Source of the DNA: Psychroflexus longus | GTDB lineage: Bacteria > Bacteroidota > Bacteroidia > Flavobacteriales > Flavobacteriaceae | Assembly (NCBI RefSeq): GCF_020164595.1 | Contig: NZ_JAIQZE010000015.1 | Coordinates: forward strand, 27,135-91,134 | Length of the DNA stretch: 64,000 bases | Direction of reading: 5' to 3' | In this document: positions 51,556 through 59,691 of the stretch, piece by piece | Layout: every line of letters starts with the position of its first letter | How positions within the stretch are numbered: the first letter of the stretch is position 1 | Made by a program: the position numbers and the translations under genes | The notes under the pieces: generated by a model | Told to the model about the DNA's origin: nothing | The model's database searches: none | The model's input: the letters and a program-made list of their open reading frames with translations, nothing else

Positions 51556-52364
51556 AACTCTGCTTTAAACACCGTTTTGGCTTGACCTAATATATAAACG
51601 CTATCATTTTTCATTTCTAACTTGAGTTGACCTTTACGCTCCGAAATTTGTTCTGACTTCAATTCATTTTTACCCAGAACTTTTGACCAGTACACCCCGA
51701 GCGCACAATGTGCAGAACCTGTTACTGGGTCTTCCAAAATGTTCAAATTGGGTACGAAACATCTGCAAACAATATCTCTTTCTTCTGACCTGCCTGCCTG
51801 TGGCACGTAGGCAGGATTTGACACTGCTGTAAAAATACATTGACCAAGACCTAAACTTTGTAGTTCACTTGCGTTGGGCACAAAATTATGAAGTTCACCT
51901 TCAGTTTCCAAAACCAGCATCGTCCAGTCGTTGGTCACTTCAAAAGCCTCTTTGATATTTAAGCCTAGAACCTCAGCCCAGTTGGAAGTTGAAATGGGTG
52001 TCAAAGTATATTCCGGAAATTTCATTTGGTAGCCTTCTGAAGTAAAGCTAATTTCCAATTGATCTTTTGGCGCCTGAAAAACAATTGACTCCGATTTCGA
52101 TACTACATCGAGCTCATACAAAATATGAGCTGCCGACAAGGTCGCATGGCCACAAAGCGGCACTTCAGCCTTGGGAGTGAAAAAACGAATCAGAAAATGA
52201 TCCTCTTTTGGCAATACAAAAGCCACTTCGGACACATTCATTTCCTTTACAATGTTTTGCATGAGGTCTTCTTCCAAAAATACATTTTCCAGAAGCATTA
52301 CCCCTGCTGGGTTTCCCTTAAACTTCTGGTTGGTAAACGAGTCGACTTGATATATGATAGACAT
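51546..52364 (-). CDS. PhzF family isomerase with translated palindromic insertion
   Basis: A 272-residue enzyme of the PhzF/diaminopimelate-epimerase-fold family. VDSFTNQKFKGNPAGVMLLE and MNVSEVAFVLP (catalytic Glu) mark the N-terminal half, with LCGHATLSAAHILYE; the C-terminal half has NILEDPVTGSAHCALGVYWS. Between FTAVS and IVCRCFVPN the protein carries about a dozen residues, NPAYVPQAGRSEERD, encoded by a palindromic DNA element (51793-51815) and absent, as far as I recall, from typical members. The insertion keeps the frame and lies in a loop between strands, so the enzyme may stay active. Reaction of this subgroup is unknown. Confidence 0.87.
   Translation of the reverse strand: MSIIYQVDSFTNQKFKGNPAGVMLLENVFLEEDLMQNIVKEMNVSEVAFVLPKEDHFLIRFFTPKAEVPLCGHATLSAAHILYELDVVSKSESIVFQAPKDQLEISFTSEGYQMKFPEYTLTPISTSNWAEVLGLNIKEAFEVTNDWTMLVLETEGELHNFVPNASELQSLGLGQCIFTAVSNPAYVPQAGRSEERDIVCRCFVPNLNILEDPVTGSAHCALGVYWSKVLGKNELKSEQISERKGQLKLEMKNDSVYILGQAKTVFKAEFYL
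51793..51815. repeat. Palindrome CCTGCCT-N9-AGGCAGG inside PhzF gene
   Basis: Perfect 7-bp arms CCTGCCT (51793-51799) and AGGCAGG (51809-51815) around GTGGCACGT, much GC-richer than surrounding DNA. It is translated as PAYVPQAG in PhzF. Confidence 0.75.
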
Positions 52365-52517
52365 GATTGCTTTTTGATGTAAACATAAGAATTTTTAAAA
52401 TCTGTAGATATGGTTCTCGATTTCAAAGCTTGCCCTCAGAAATAGTTGAAGGATTAAGACTTAGAGAAGTGAATGATTCTCGACTTCGCTCGAACTTGAA
52501 ACATATAATTAAAGGGA

Positions 52518-52580
52518 AGATGTCAGGGCTAAAGCCTTTATTGTTTAAAATTTAAAATAAAGGGCAGCACCCTGACATCT
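52518..52580. repeat. 63-nt hairpin AGATGTCAGGG ... CCCTGACATCT
   Basis: Outer arms AGATGTCAGGG (52518-52528) and CCCTGACATCT (52570-52580), inner arms CCTTTATT (52535-52542) and AATAAAGG (52556-52563), AT-rich loop. Too long and without a following T run to be a simple terminator; it may be a dispersed palindromic repeat or structured RNA. Confidence 0.6.
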
Positions 52581-52652
52581 ATATCGCAGTAACTATCATT
52601 CAAATGAAACAGCAGAAAAGGAAACCAAAACTTTAACAACTATCCTCATAGT

Positions 52653-52678
52653 TAAACTAAAATAATAGTTTATATTCG
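52653..52678 (+). promoter_or_regulatory. Operator-like repeat and promoter of the blaI-type operon
   Basis: An inverted repeat TAAACTA (52653-52659), six bases, TAGTTTA (52666-52672) overlaps the -7-like box TATATTCG (52671-52678). A further half-site pair AACTAT-CCTC-ATAGTT lies at 52638-52653. Such dyads are as expected for autoregulation by a BlaI/MecI repressor. The ATG is at 52698. Confidence 0.6.
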
Positions 52679-52697
52679 TGGTAAAATTTATAAAACC

Positions 52698-53060
52698 ATG
52701 AGACAATTAACAAGAGCAGAAGAAGAAGTTATGCAGCTGTTATGGCAAAAAGGACAAGCCCGAGTAGCAGAAATTATTGAAGACATGCCCGACCCAAAGC
52801 CCGCCTACAACACCACCTCTACTATTGTAAGGATTCTGGAAGACAAAGGCTTTGTAGGACATGAAAGAGCCGGAAGAGGTTTTAAATACTATCCTTTGGT
52901 CGATAAAGAAACCTACCAGAAAGCCTCGATGAAGAAAATGGTCAATTCTTACTTTGAAGGATCGTTTAAAAATATGGTTTCTTTTTTCGTCAAAGAAAAG
53001 AACATGAGCGCCAAAGATTTGGAAAGCATTTTAAAAGAACTTGATAAAACCGAGGACTAA
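52698..53060 (+). CDS. BlaI/MecI family transcriptional repressor
   Basis: A 120-residue winged-helix repressor: TRAEEEVMQLLWQKGQARVA, IIEDMPDPKPAYNTTSTIVR, then the recognition wing LEDKGFVGHERAGRGFKYYP, and a dimerisation helix with a family-typical cleavage region. It is followed with one-base overlap (TAATG) by an M56-type peptidase, the classical BlaI-BlaR sensor arrangement. No beta-lactamase is present, so the inducer may be an envelope signal. Binds most likely to the dyad at 52653-52672. Confidence 0.92.
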   Translation: MRQLTRAEEEVMQLLWQKGQARVAEIIEDMPDPKPAYNTTSTIVRILEDKGFVGHERAGRGFKYYPLVDKETYQKASMKKMVNSYFEGSFKNMVSFFVKEKNMSAKDLESILKELDKTED

Positions 53061-55240
53061 TGTGGTGGTATCTTCTCGATGTTATGCTATTTCAAGCTTG
53101 TTTTTTGGGGCTGTATTTGCTCTTCAAAAAAGAGACCTTTTATTCGCATAACCGGATTTATCTGCTAGCTACAGCACTACTTTCGTTTGTAATTCCTTTG
53201 CTAGATTTTAGCATTTTTAATCTCAGTTTTGGTAATGCAACCGCTGAAGTCGATTCTATTTCTCAATTTCCTGATTATTATTTCATGGGAGATGAAGTGA
53301 ACGTAAATGCTTCAGTAGAAAGCACTACACAGGAGACGTCCACATGGAGTCTAGATTCCATTCTTAAATTCATCTATCTTATAGGTATTAGTTTTTTCGT
53401 TATCAAATTCAGTGTAGGTTATTACAAGCTGAAAAAACTGACTAGAAAAGCAAGGTTTGAACGTTACATCGATAAAGTGAAATGCTACAGACTGATAGCT
53501 TCTGAAAACGCTTTCACCTTCTGGAAATCGATATTTATAGGTGATCAAATTCCTGATTCGCAGCGAGAAAAAATTACAGCACACGAGCTGGAACATGCCA
53601 AAGCCTTTCATGGTTTGGACCTTATCATTTCCGAAATTTTACGGTTAATATTTTGGGTAAGTCCAGCTCACCATTGGCTGAAAAAAGAATTGATGCTGGT
53701 GCATGAACTCCAGGCCGACAAAGTAGCCGCTAAACACCTCAACAAAAGAGATTATGCACAAAGCTTGCTCAACCAAGCTTTTGGTACCGAAAATCTAGAA
53801 TTTTCGCACTCATTTTTTAACCATTCTCAATTAAAACAACGACTTATGATGTTACAAAAGAAAAACTCACGTCCGCAACACTTATTAAAATACCTGCTGA
53901 TTTTACCACTACTAGTCTTAATGCTAATCTACACTTCAAATTCGGTAGAAGCACAAGAAAAGAATCAGCAAACAACAGAACAGACTGAAATTGAAAAAAC
54001 AGACGATAAAATAGGCGACGTCCCATTTGCTGTAATAGAAAGTGTTCCCGTGTTTCCTGGCTGTGAAAACTTAGGTACAAATAAGGAACGTAAAGAATGC
54101 ATGAGTAAAGAAATTAGTCAGTTTGTCAACAAAAATTTTAACACTGGATTAGCAAAAGATTTGGGGCTTACAGGAGTCAATAGAGTTTATGTTCAATTTA
54201 AAATTGATAAAACCGGAGAAGTTACCGATGTTGCAGCGAGAGCTCCTCATCCCGATCTAAAGGCTGAAGGTGAGAGAGTAATTAATGAACTCCCTAAAAT
54301 GAAACCTGGTGAGCAAAAAGGTGAAAAAGTAGGTGTGTTATATTCTTTACCGATAACTTTTCAGGTTAGTGAAATTAATTCTGATGATAAAGAAAGCCAA
54401 GAGCCTATAACTGAGATAAAAAGAGTTGAAGAAAATAAAGTCAATAGAACTGGAGATGTTCCCTTTTCAGTAATAGAAGAAGTTCCAATATTTCCTGGTT
54501 GTGAAGGATTGAGCTCAAATGAAGAGCGCAAAGAATGTATGAGCAAAAAATTAAGTCAGTTTGTAAACCAAAATTTTGATGTAAATCTAGCTGAAAACTT
54601 AGGCCTAACAGGAGTTAATAGAGTTTACGTACAATTTAAAATAGATAAAACCGGAGAAATTGTCAATGTTGCAGCAAGAGCGCCACATCCTGACCTCGAA
54701 GCAGAAGGAATTAGAGTTATTAATAAACTCCCTAAAATGCAACCTGGTAAACAGAAAGGCGAAAATATTGGGGTATTGTATTCCTTACCAATAACTTTTC
54801 AGATAAGTGAGAGCTATTCAGAAAAGAAAGATGATCAAGAGGTAATTACCGAGATAAAAAGAAATGAGGAAAATAAAATCAATAAAATAGGTGTCGTTCC
54901 TTTCGCCGTTGTTGAAAATGTTCCTGTCTTTCCAGGTTGTGAAAGCTTATCAACCAATGAGGAGAAAAGAGAATGTATGAGTGATAAGGTAAGCAAATTT
55001 GTAAACAAAAATTTTGATAAAGGATTAGCAAAAAAATTGGGACTTAAAGGCACTACTCGAGTATATGTTCAATTTAAAATTGATGATGCTGGTAAAATAG
55101 TAAATATAAATACCAGAGCAGCAAGACCAGAACTTGAAGCTGAAGCAAAAAGAGTAATCAAAGAATTGCCTGATATGGAACCAGGTCAACATGAAGGTAA
55201 AAATGTAGGTGTGCTTTATGCTCTACCTATAACTTTTTAG
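53060..55240 (+). CDS. BlaR1/M56 family membrane metallopeptidase with three TonB-like repeats
   Basis: A 726-residue sensor-type protein. Residues 1-300 hold membrane spans and the zinc-peptidase motif HELEH at 175-179. A final span ends near SVEAQ (about 297). The remaining 430 residues comprise three tandem repeats of about 146 residues, starting IGDVPFAVIE (318), TGDVPFSVIE (464) and IGVVPFAVVE (610). Each has the VPVFPGCE-like opening, a Cys-containing ERKECMSK motif, VYVQFKID and the LPITF end, as in TonB C-terminal domains. One such domain is common in these M56 proteins; three is unusual. Coupled to the BlaI repressor. Confidence 0.9.
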   Translation: MWWYLLDVMLFQACFLGLYLLFKKETFYSHNRIYLLATALLSFVIPLLDFSIFNLSFGNATAEVDSISQFPDYYFMGDEVNVNASVESTTQETSTWSLDSILKFIYLIGISFFVIKFSVGYYKLKKLTRKARFERYIDKVKCYRLIASENAFTFWKSIFIGDQIPDSQREKITAHELEHAKAFHGLDLIISEILRLIFWVSPAHHWLKKELMLVHELQADKVAAKHLNKRDYAQSLLNQAFGTENLEFSHSFFNHSQLKQRLMMLQKKNSRPQHLLKYLLILPLLVLMLIYTSNSVEAQEKNQQTTEQTEIEKTDDKIGDVPFAVIESVPVFPGCENLGTNKERKECMSKEISQFVNKNFNTGLAKDLGLTGVNRVYVQFKIDKTGEVTDVAARAPHPDLKAEGERVINELPKMKPGEQKGEKVGVLYSLPITFQVSEINSDDKESQEPITEIKRVEENKVNRTGDVPFSVIEEVPIFPGCEGLSSNEERKECMSKKLSQFVNQNFDVNLAENLGLTGVNRVYVQFKIDKTGEIVNVAARAPHPDLEAEGIRVINKLPKMQPGKQKGENIGVLYSLPITFQISESYSEKKDDQEVITEIKRNEENKINKIGVVPFAVVENVPVFPGCESLSTNEEKRECMSDKVSKFVNKNFDKGLAKKLGLKGTTRVYVQFKIDDAGKIVNINTRAARPELEAEAKRVIKELPDMEPGQHEGKNVGVLYALPITF

Positions 55241-55244
55241 GTTA

Positions 55245-56396
55245 ATGGATAGAACTATTAAATTTAATTTCATCCTTTTACTTGTGTACTCCTTCGGGAG
55301 TGCACAAGTCATTTATGCTCAAGACCTGGACAGTTTATATGCTGTTGGAGAATATTCAAAAATCTTAAAACACTTTGAAATAAATTCTGCACAAAGTTAC
55401 ACGGATAAAATTCTCAAAGCAAAAAGCCTCCGAGCCAAAAACTTCAGCGAAAAAGCAATTGATAGCTATCATGATGCACTTATGGACAAGAAAGATCAAC
55501 CTATTGATCAATTCACTTACGCTAAACTCTTAAAATCAAATTCTCAATACAAAGAAGCTGATAGCTTGCTAACTTTACTCACCTCTAACTATCCCACCAA
55601 TCCCGAATTCCTATATCAACTTGGCTTAACCAAAGCCGAACTCAAAAATAAATCTGAAGAACTAAGTTTTGAAAATGCCTTAGAGCAAGATCCCTCTCAT
55701 CAGGGAGCAGCCTATGAGCTTTCTAAGTTTTATTTCAGAATAAAGAGTTACGAAAAAGCAGAAACTATTAGTCTGGATGCGCTTCAATTCAATTCTGAAA
55801 ACAAGAAAATAATTGGGCTTTTAGGTCAGATTTATTATGCTCAAAAGAAATTCAAACTTGCGTTAGAGCAATTTGAAAGTCTTGAGAGCTTAACATCACC
55901 TCCTAAGTTTGTTTTACAAAAAATGGCGATTGCATACAACAGTAGCAATCAACTCGATAAGGCTATTGAAAAATACAAGCAACTGCTAAGAATTGAGCAA
56001 AGGAGCAGTAAATACCATTTGCAATTAGCCCTGCTTTATGCTAAACAAGAAAACTACAAAGAATCGGAGTATAATGCCCAATTGGCTATTCTTTATAAAG
56101 ACGTCAGCCTAAGCGGTGAGCGCTTTACCAAAGCCATTGCTATGAAAGAAAATGGAAAATTGAAAGCAGCTATTAAAGTGTTTGGACTTGTGATCGAAGA
56201 AGCTCCGATGTTTGAGCGCGCTTATGTAGAAATGGCTTTGACGGCTGATCGACTTTATGAGGATGTCGACGAAAAGCTGTCCTTTTATGATCAATATGAA
56301 AATCAATTTGGGGATTATGAATATGCTGAGTTCAAACCCTTAATGTACAGAAGAATTACAGATTTAAAAAGGGAGAAACATTTTTCAGGCGAGTAA
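55245..56396 (+). CDS. Exported tetratricopeptide repeat protein
   Basis: A 383-residue protein with an N-terminal signal peptide (to IYAQ, about residue 26) and several TPR units: PTNPEFLYQLGLTKAELKNK, DPSHQGAAYELSKFYFRIKS, NKKIIGLLGQIYYAQKKFKL, LDKAIEKYKQLLRIEQRSSK. It acts as a periplasmic scaffold. It starts 4 bp behind the M56 gene and ends before a strong terminator, so it belongs to the BlaI/M56 operon and could modulate the sensor. Confidence 0.85.
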   Translation: MDRTIKFNFILLLVYSFGSAQVIYAQDLDSLYAVGEYSKILKHFEINSAQSYTDKILKAKSLRAKNFSEKAIDSYHDALMDKKDQPIDQFTYAKLLKSNSQYKEADSLLTLLTSNYPTNPEFLYQLGLTKAELKNKSEELSFENALEQDPSHQGAAYELSKFYFRIKSYEKAETISLDALQFNSENKKIIGLLGQIYYAQKKFKLALEQFESLESLTSPPKFVLQKMAIAYNSSNQLDKAIEKYKQLLRIEQRSSKYHLQLALLYAKQENYKESEYNAQLAILYKDVSLSGERFTKAIAMKENGKLKAAIKVFGLVIEEAPMFERAYVEMALTADRLYEDVDEKLSFYDQYENQFGDYEYAEFKPLMYRRITDLKREKHFSGE

Positions 56397-56425
56397 CTAA
56401 GCCCCATCCTATTACTTTATAAACG

Positions 56426-56452
56426 TCCGGCTTCTTCACGCCGGATTTTTTT
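56426..56452 (+). terminator. Terminator of the blaI/M56/TPR operon
   Basis: GC stem TCCGGC / GCCGGA, 8-base loop, T7 run. Confidence 0.88.
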
Positions 56453-56459
56453 CCGTCTT

Positions 56460-56513
56460 CCAAAGTTAAACTAAAGTGAAACTTTGGAAACTTTACTTGT
56501 ATAAAAAGTTTCC
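56460..56513. promoter_or_regulatory. AAAGTTT operator cluster of the TetR-controlled efflux operon
   Basis: A perfect 9-bp inverted repeat GGAAACTTT (56486-56494), ten bases, AAAGTTTCC (56505-56513), preceded by a second dyad CCAAAGTT (56460-56467) / AACTTTGG (56480-56487). The core dyad covers the -33 TTG (56497-56499), so a TetR dimer bound here would block RNA polymerase. Confidence 0.82.
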
Positions 56514-56526
56514 ATGTGTAGTTTTG
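56497..56526 (+). promoter_or_regulatory. Promoter of the efflux operon
   Basis: TTG (56497-56499), 19 bases, TAGTTTTG (56519-56526), a full consensus match. The predicted transcription start is only a few bases before the ATG at 56536, which excludes the longer reading frame opening at 56476. Confidence 0.8.
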
Positions 56527-56535
56527 CAACCGGAA

Positions 56536-57141
56536 ATGAGAGAAGATATATTACATAAGGCAGGAGATTTATTTTTGGAATACGGGTTCAAGAGTGTCAC
56601 GATGGACCATTTAGCCCAAGAGCTGGGCGTGTCCAAGAAAACCATCTACGAATATTTTAAAAATAAATCAGAATTAGTAGAGCAGGTCGCATACTTCATT
56701 CGTGATAAAATTCATGCTGAAATTGATTTGGTACAATTGAAAAACCTTGACCCCATCGAGGAAATGATAGAGATCAAACGCGTGGTGATGAAACGACTTA
56801 AAAATGAAAAAACCTCTCCTCAGTTTCAGTTTCAGAAATACTATCCTAAGATTTATGCCAAGATGCGAGACTCTCAAGTCTGTAAAATGGAGGAATGCAT
56901 TGGGAAAAATATTGAACGCGGTGTTAAAGAGAATTATTACAGACAAGACATTCATAAAGTGTTTACCTGTAGAATTTATATTGCTGGCATGCTTAACCTG
57001 AAAGATGAAGAGCTTTTTAAGGACAGTCAGCTAAGCCCAAAAGAACTATACGAACAATTTCTCAAATATCATTTGAGGAGTATTACAGATACCAAAGGAT
57101 ATAAACGTTTATTAGAATTAGAAAAAAAACTCCAGGAATGA
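56536..57141 (+). CDS. TetR/AcrR family transcriptional repressor
   Basis: A 201-residue repressor. The helix-turn-helix is LFLEYGFKSVTMDHLAQELG followed by VSKKTIYEYFKNKSELVEQV; the remainder is the ligand-binding helical domain. It begins the efflux operon and overlaps the TolC-like gene by 4 bp, so it should control its own expression through the AAAGTTT dyads. The start is set at 56536 by the promoter position and family N-terminus; 20 extra codons upstream are not used. The ligand is unknown. Confidence 0.92.
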   Translation: MREDILHKAGDLFLEYGFKSVTMDHLAQELGVSKKTIYEYFKNKSELVEQVAYFIRDKIHAEIDLVQLKNLDPIEEMIEIKRVVMKRLKNEKTSPQFQFQKYYPKIYAKMRDSQVCKMEECIGKNIERGVKENYYRQDIHKVFTCRIYIAGMLNLKDEELFKDSQLSPKELYEQFLKYHLRSITDTKGYKRLLELEKKLQE

Positions 57142-58508
57142 AGAAAATAATTTTAGGTTTATGCCTGGTCTGCTTTTCGGCAGGTTTTGCGCAAGAGACA
57201 GAGCAAAAGCCAAAAAGCTACCAATTCACATTACAAGAAGCGATAGATTTTGCTATCGATAGTAGTTATGCTACTATCAACGCTAGGCGCGACGTGGCCA
57301 TTGCCTTAAAGCAAAAATGGGAAACCACTGCCGATGGTCTTCCTCAACTCGACGGGGCCGTGAGTTATGATTATAATGCCATTATTCCACAGAGTCCAAT
57401 CCCAGCCGAATTCGTTGGCGGAGAGCCAGGAACCTTTGTTCCCGTAGCTTTTAACACAAGACAAACCATGAATGCTTCTGCGACTTTAAATCAGTTGATT
57501 TTTGACGGATCATACATCGTTGCTTTGCAAGCAGCCAAAACCTTTTTGAAATATTCCGATAATGAAGAAACACGAACTAAGCTTGAGGTCAGAAAAGACG
57601 TGATAAGCGCTTATGGAAATGTATTGCTTACACAAAATTCTATTGACATTGTGGAAAGTAACCTTGAAACAGCGGAGAAAAACTTATATGAAACCCGTAA
57701 GATTTTTGAAAATGGCCTGGCCGAAGAGGAAGATGTTGAACAATTACAAATTACATATCAGCAATTGCAAAGTCAGTTGAATAATGCCAAACGTATGAGG
57801 GACATTTCAAAAGAAAGCCTCAATATGGTATTGGGTTTACCCATTAAGACCGAAGTCATTTTGCTGGAAGATCTTGAAAATCTAGCCAACAGAGATGCGC
57901 TTGAAGCTGAAATTATGACGGAAGATTTCAAAGTTGAAAACACTATAAATTTCAAAATCGCAGACAACCTGGTCAAACAGCGTGAGCTGGAAATGAAGCT
58001 GGAAAAAAGTAAAGCTTTACCTACGCTTTCAGCATTTGCCAATTACGGTCAAAACAGTTTTGGGGAAGATTTTGAGTTCTTTTCTTCACGTGCAGATTGG
58101 TTTGAATTTTCCACCATCGGGGTGAGACTAAATGTTCCCATCTTTAGTTCGCTTCAAAGAAGCGCCAGAACCCAAAAGGCTAAAATTGAAATGGAAAAGG
58201 CCGAAACGCAAAAAACTCAGGCTATTAATCAGATCAAACTTCAACTCAATAACGCCAAAAGCAATTTTGAATTTGCTGTAGATAACTACGATCTATCCAA
58301 AAAAAATCTTGAACTCGCCGAACGTATAGAACATAAGAACGAGGTCAAATTTAAAGAAGGAGTTGGGACAAGTTTTGAACTTCGTCAAGCTCAACAGCAA
58401 CTCTATACAGCTCAAAACGAACTTTTACAGTCGATGCTAGACATCATCAACTCAAAAGCAGAAATTGAAAAAATCATCAATACTCCATTCACGAACTTTG
58501 AAAAGTAA
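57138..58508 (+). CDS. TolC family outer-membrane efflux protein
   Basis: A 456-residue protein with a signal peptide (to GFAQE, about residue 19) and two homologous halves of long coiled-coil helices and beta strands: LQEAIDFAIDSSYATINARR and TFLKYSDNEETRTKLEVRK in the first, LEMKLEKSKALPTLSAFANY and GVRLNVPIFSSLQRSARTQ in the second. It forms the trimeric outer-membrane exit duct for the RND pump encoded downstream. It overlaps the TetR gene by 4 bp. Confidence 0.93.
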   Translation: MKKIILGLCLVCFSAGFAQETEQKPKSYQFTLQEAIDFAIDSSYATINARRDVAIALKQKWETTADGLPQLDGAVSYDYNAIIPQSPIPAEFVGGEPGTFVPVAFNTRQTMNASATLNQLIFDGSYIVALQAAKTFLKYSDNEETRTKLEVRKDVISAYGNVLLTQNSIDIVESNLETAEKNLYETRKIFENGLAEEEDVEQLQITYQQLQSQLNNAKRMRDISKESLNMVLGLPIKTEVILLEDLENLANRDALEAEIMTEDFKVENTINFKIADNLVKQRELEMKLEKSKALPTLSAFANYGQNSFGEDFEFFSSRADWFEFSTIGVRLNVPIFSSLQRSARTQKAKIEMEKAETQKTQAINQIKLQLNNAKSNFEFAVDNYDLSKKNLELAERIEHKNEVKFKEGVGTSFELRQAQQQLYTAQNELLQSMLDIINSKAEIEKIINTPFTNFEK

Positions 58509-58512
58509 ACTC

Positions 58513-59688
58513 ATGAAATATCTATCCTACTACAGCATTTTGTCATTAATCATTTTAGTGTCTTGCGGACCCAAAGAAAAATCTGTTGAAGATGTTATTG
58601 AAACTGGATCCAAGTCAGAAATTGAGCAAAAGCGAGGAATTCTCAATAAAGATATGTTGGAATTGAAAAACAAACTCAAAAAACTGGATGAGAGGTTAAC
58701 TCAATTTGAGGAAGACTATGACTATGCCTTGGTTGAAGCTATGGAACTAAAGCCTAGAAACTTTAAGCACTATATAAAAATCCAAGGGGAAGCAACTACA
58801 GACGAAAACATACTAATTTATCCAGAGTTTTCTGGCAACTTGAAGGAAGTCTATGTTAAAGAAGGTGAAGAAGTCAAAAAAGGACAAAAACTAGCTAAAA
58901 TTGATGATGGAGGTCTTTCCAGTCAATTGGCAGAAATGAAAGCGCGAAGAGATTTGGCGAAAACCCGTTTCGAAAGACAGAAACGCCTTTGGGATCAAAA
59001 TATTGGGTCAGAAATTCAATTTTTGGAAGCTGAAACTGCTTTTGAGCAAATTAACAATTCCGTGAAGCAAATGGAAAGCCAACTCAATAAGTCTATCATC
59101 TTCGCCCCTTTTAATGGAAAGATCGACGAAGTTATTACTGACCAAGGTCAGGTGGTTTCACCAGGACAAACTCCTATTTTCAGAATATTGAATTTGGGCC
59201 AAATGTATGTGAGTGCCAATGTGCCTGAAAACTATGTAGGGAGTATAAAGGTTGGGACAGAAGCTATTGTGAAATTTGGATCTTTAGAAAAAGAATTTCA
59301 AAGCCAAGTCACGCAGGTCTCCAGCAATATTTCTGAAAGTAATAGAAACTTCAGAGTGAGAGTTGCTATTCCAGACCAAATAGAATTTGTGAAGCCCAAC
59401 CTCATCGCCACCATAAAACTGAATGATTATGAAGCGAATGATGCCATTGTGATTCCAGAAAATATTTTAAGAGAAAATGCACAGGGAGAGTCTTTTACGT
59501 TTTCTCTCTCTATGGAAAACGACAGTTTAGGTTCTGCAAATTTAAAAAAACTGAAACTTGGCAAACATTATCAAGGTGAGATTGAAGTTTTAGAAGGACT
59601 GGAAGCTTCAGAAATAGTGGTAACTGAAGGAGCCAGAACAATAAAAGAAGATGAGAAAGTAAAAGTTTTAAACTTTCAAAAGAACTAA
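58513..59688 (+). CDS. RND efflux periplasmic adaptor (HlyD/MFP) lipoprotein
   Basis: A 391-residue adaptor. The N-terminus ends in a lipobox (SLIILVSCG), so the mature protein is anchored by a lipidated Cys. An N-terminal coiled coil (residues about 40-75) precedes the lipoyl-like domain with EGEEVKKGQKLAKIDDGGLS, the hairpin ARRDLAKTRFERQKRLWDQN and the beta-barrel IVKFGSLEKEFQSQVTQVSS. The start is taken at 58513, 4 bp behind the TolC stop; the longer frame begins inside that gene. It bridges the RND pump and TolC. Confidence 0.93.
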   Translation: MKYLSYYSILSLIILVSCGPKEKSVEDVIETGSKSEIEQKRGILNKDMLELKNKLKKLDERLTQFEEDYDYALVEAMELKPRNFKHYIKIQGEATTDENILIYPEFSGNLKEVYVKEGEEVKKGQKLAKIDDGGLSSQLAEMKARRDLAKTRFERQKRLWDQNIGSEIQFLEAETAFEQINNSVKQMESQLNKSIIFAPFNGKIDEVITDQGQVVSPGQTPIFRILNLGQMYVSANVPENYVGSIKVGTEAIVKFGSLEKEFQSQVTQVSSNISESNRNFRVRVAIPDQIEFVKPNLIATIKLNDYEANDAIVIPENILRENAQGESFTFSLSMENDSLGSANLKKLKLGKHYQGEIEVLEGLEASEIVVTEGARTIKEDEKVKVLNFQKN

Positions 59689-59691
59689 TTA

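Larger units (their letters stand above)
52365..52697. other. 332-bp intergenic region with a long imperfect hairpin and promoter
   Basis: Divergent spacer between PhzF (minus) and the BlaI gene (plus). It contains a 63-nt imperfect hairpin (52518-52580), an operator-like inverted repeat and a -7 box (52653-52678). No gene seen; TTCTCGACTTCGCTCGAAC at 52477-52495 resembles fragments of dispersed flavobacterial repeats. Confidence 0.55.
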
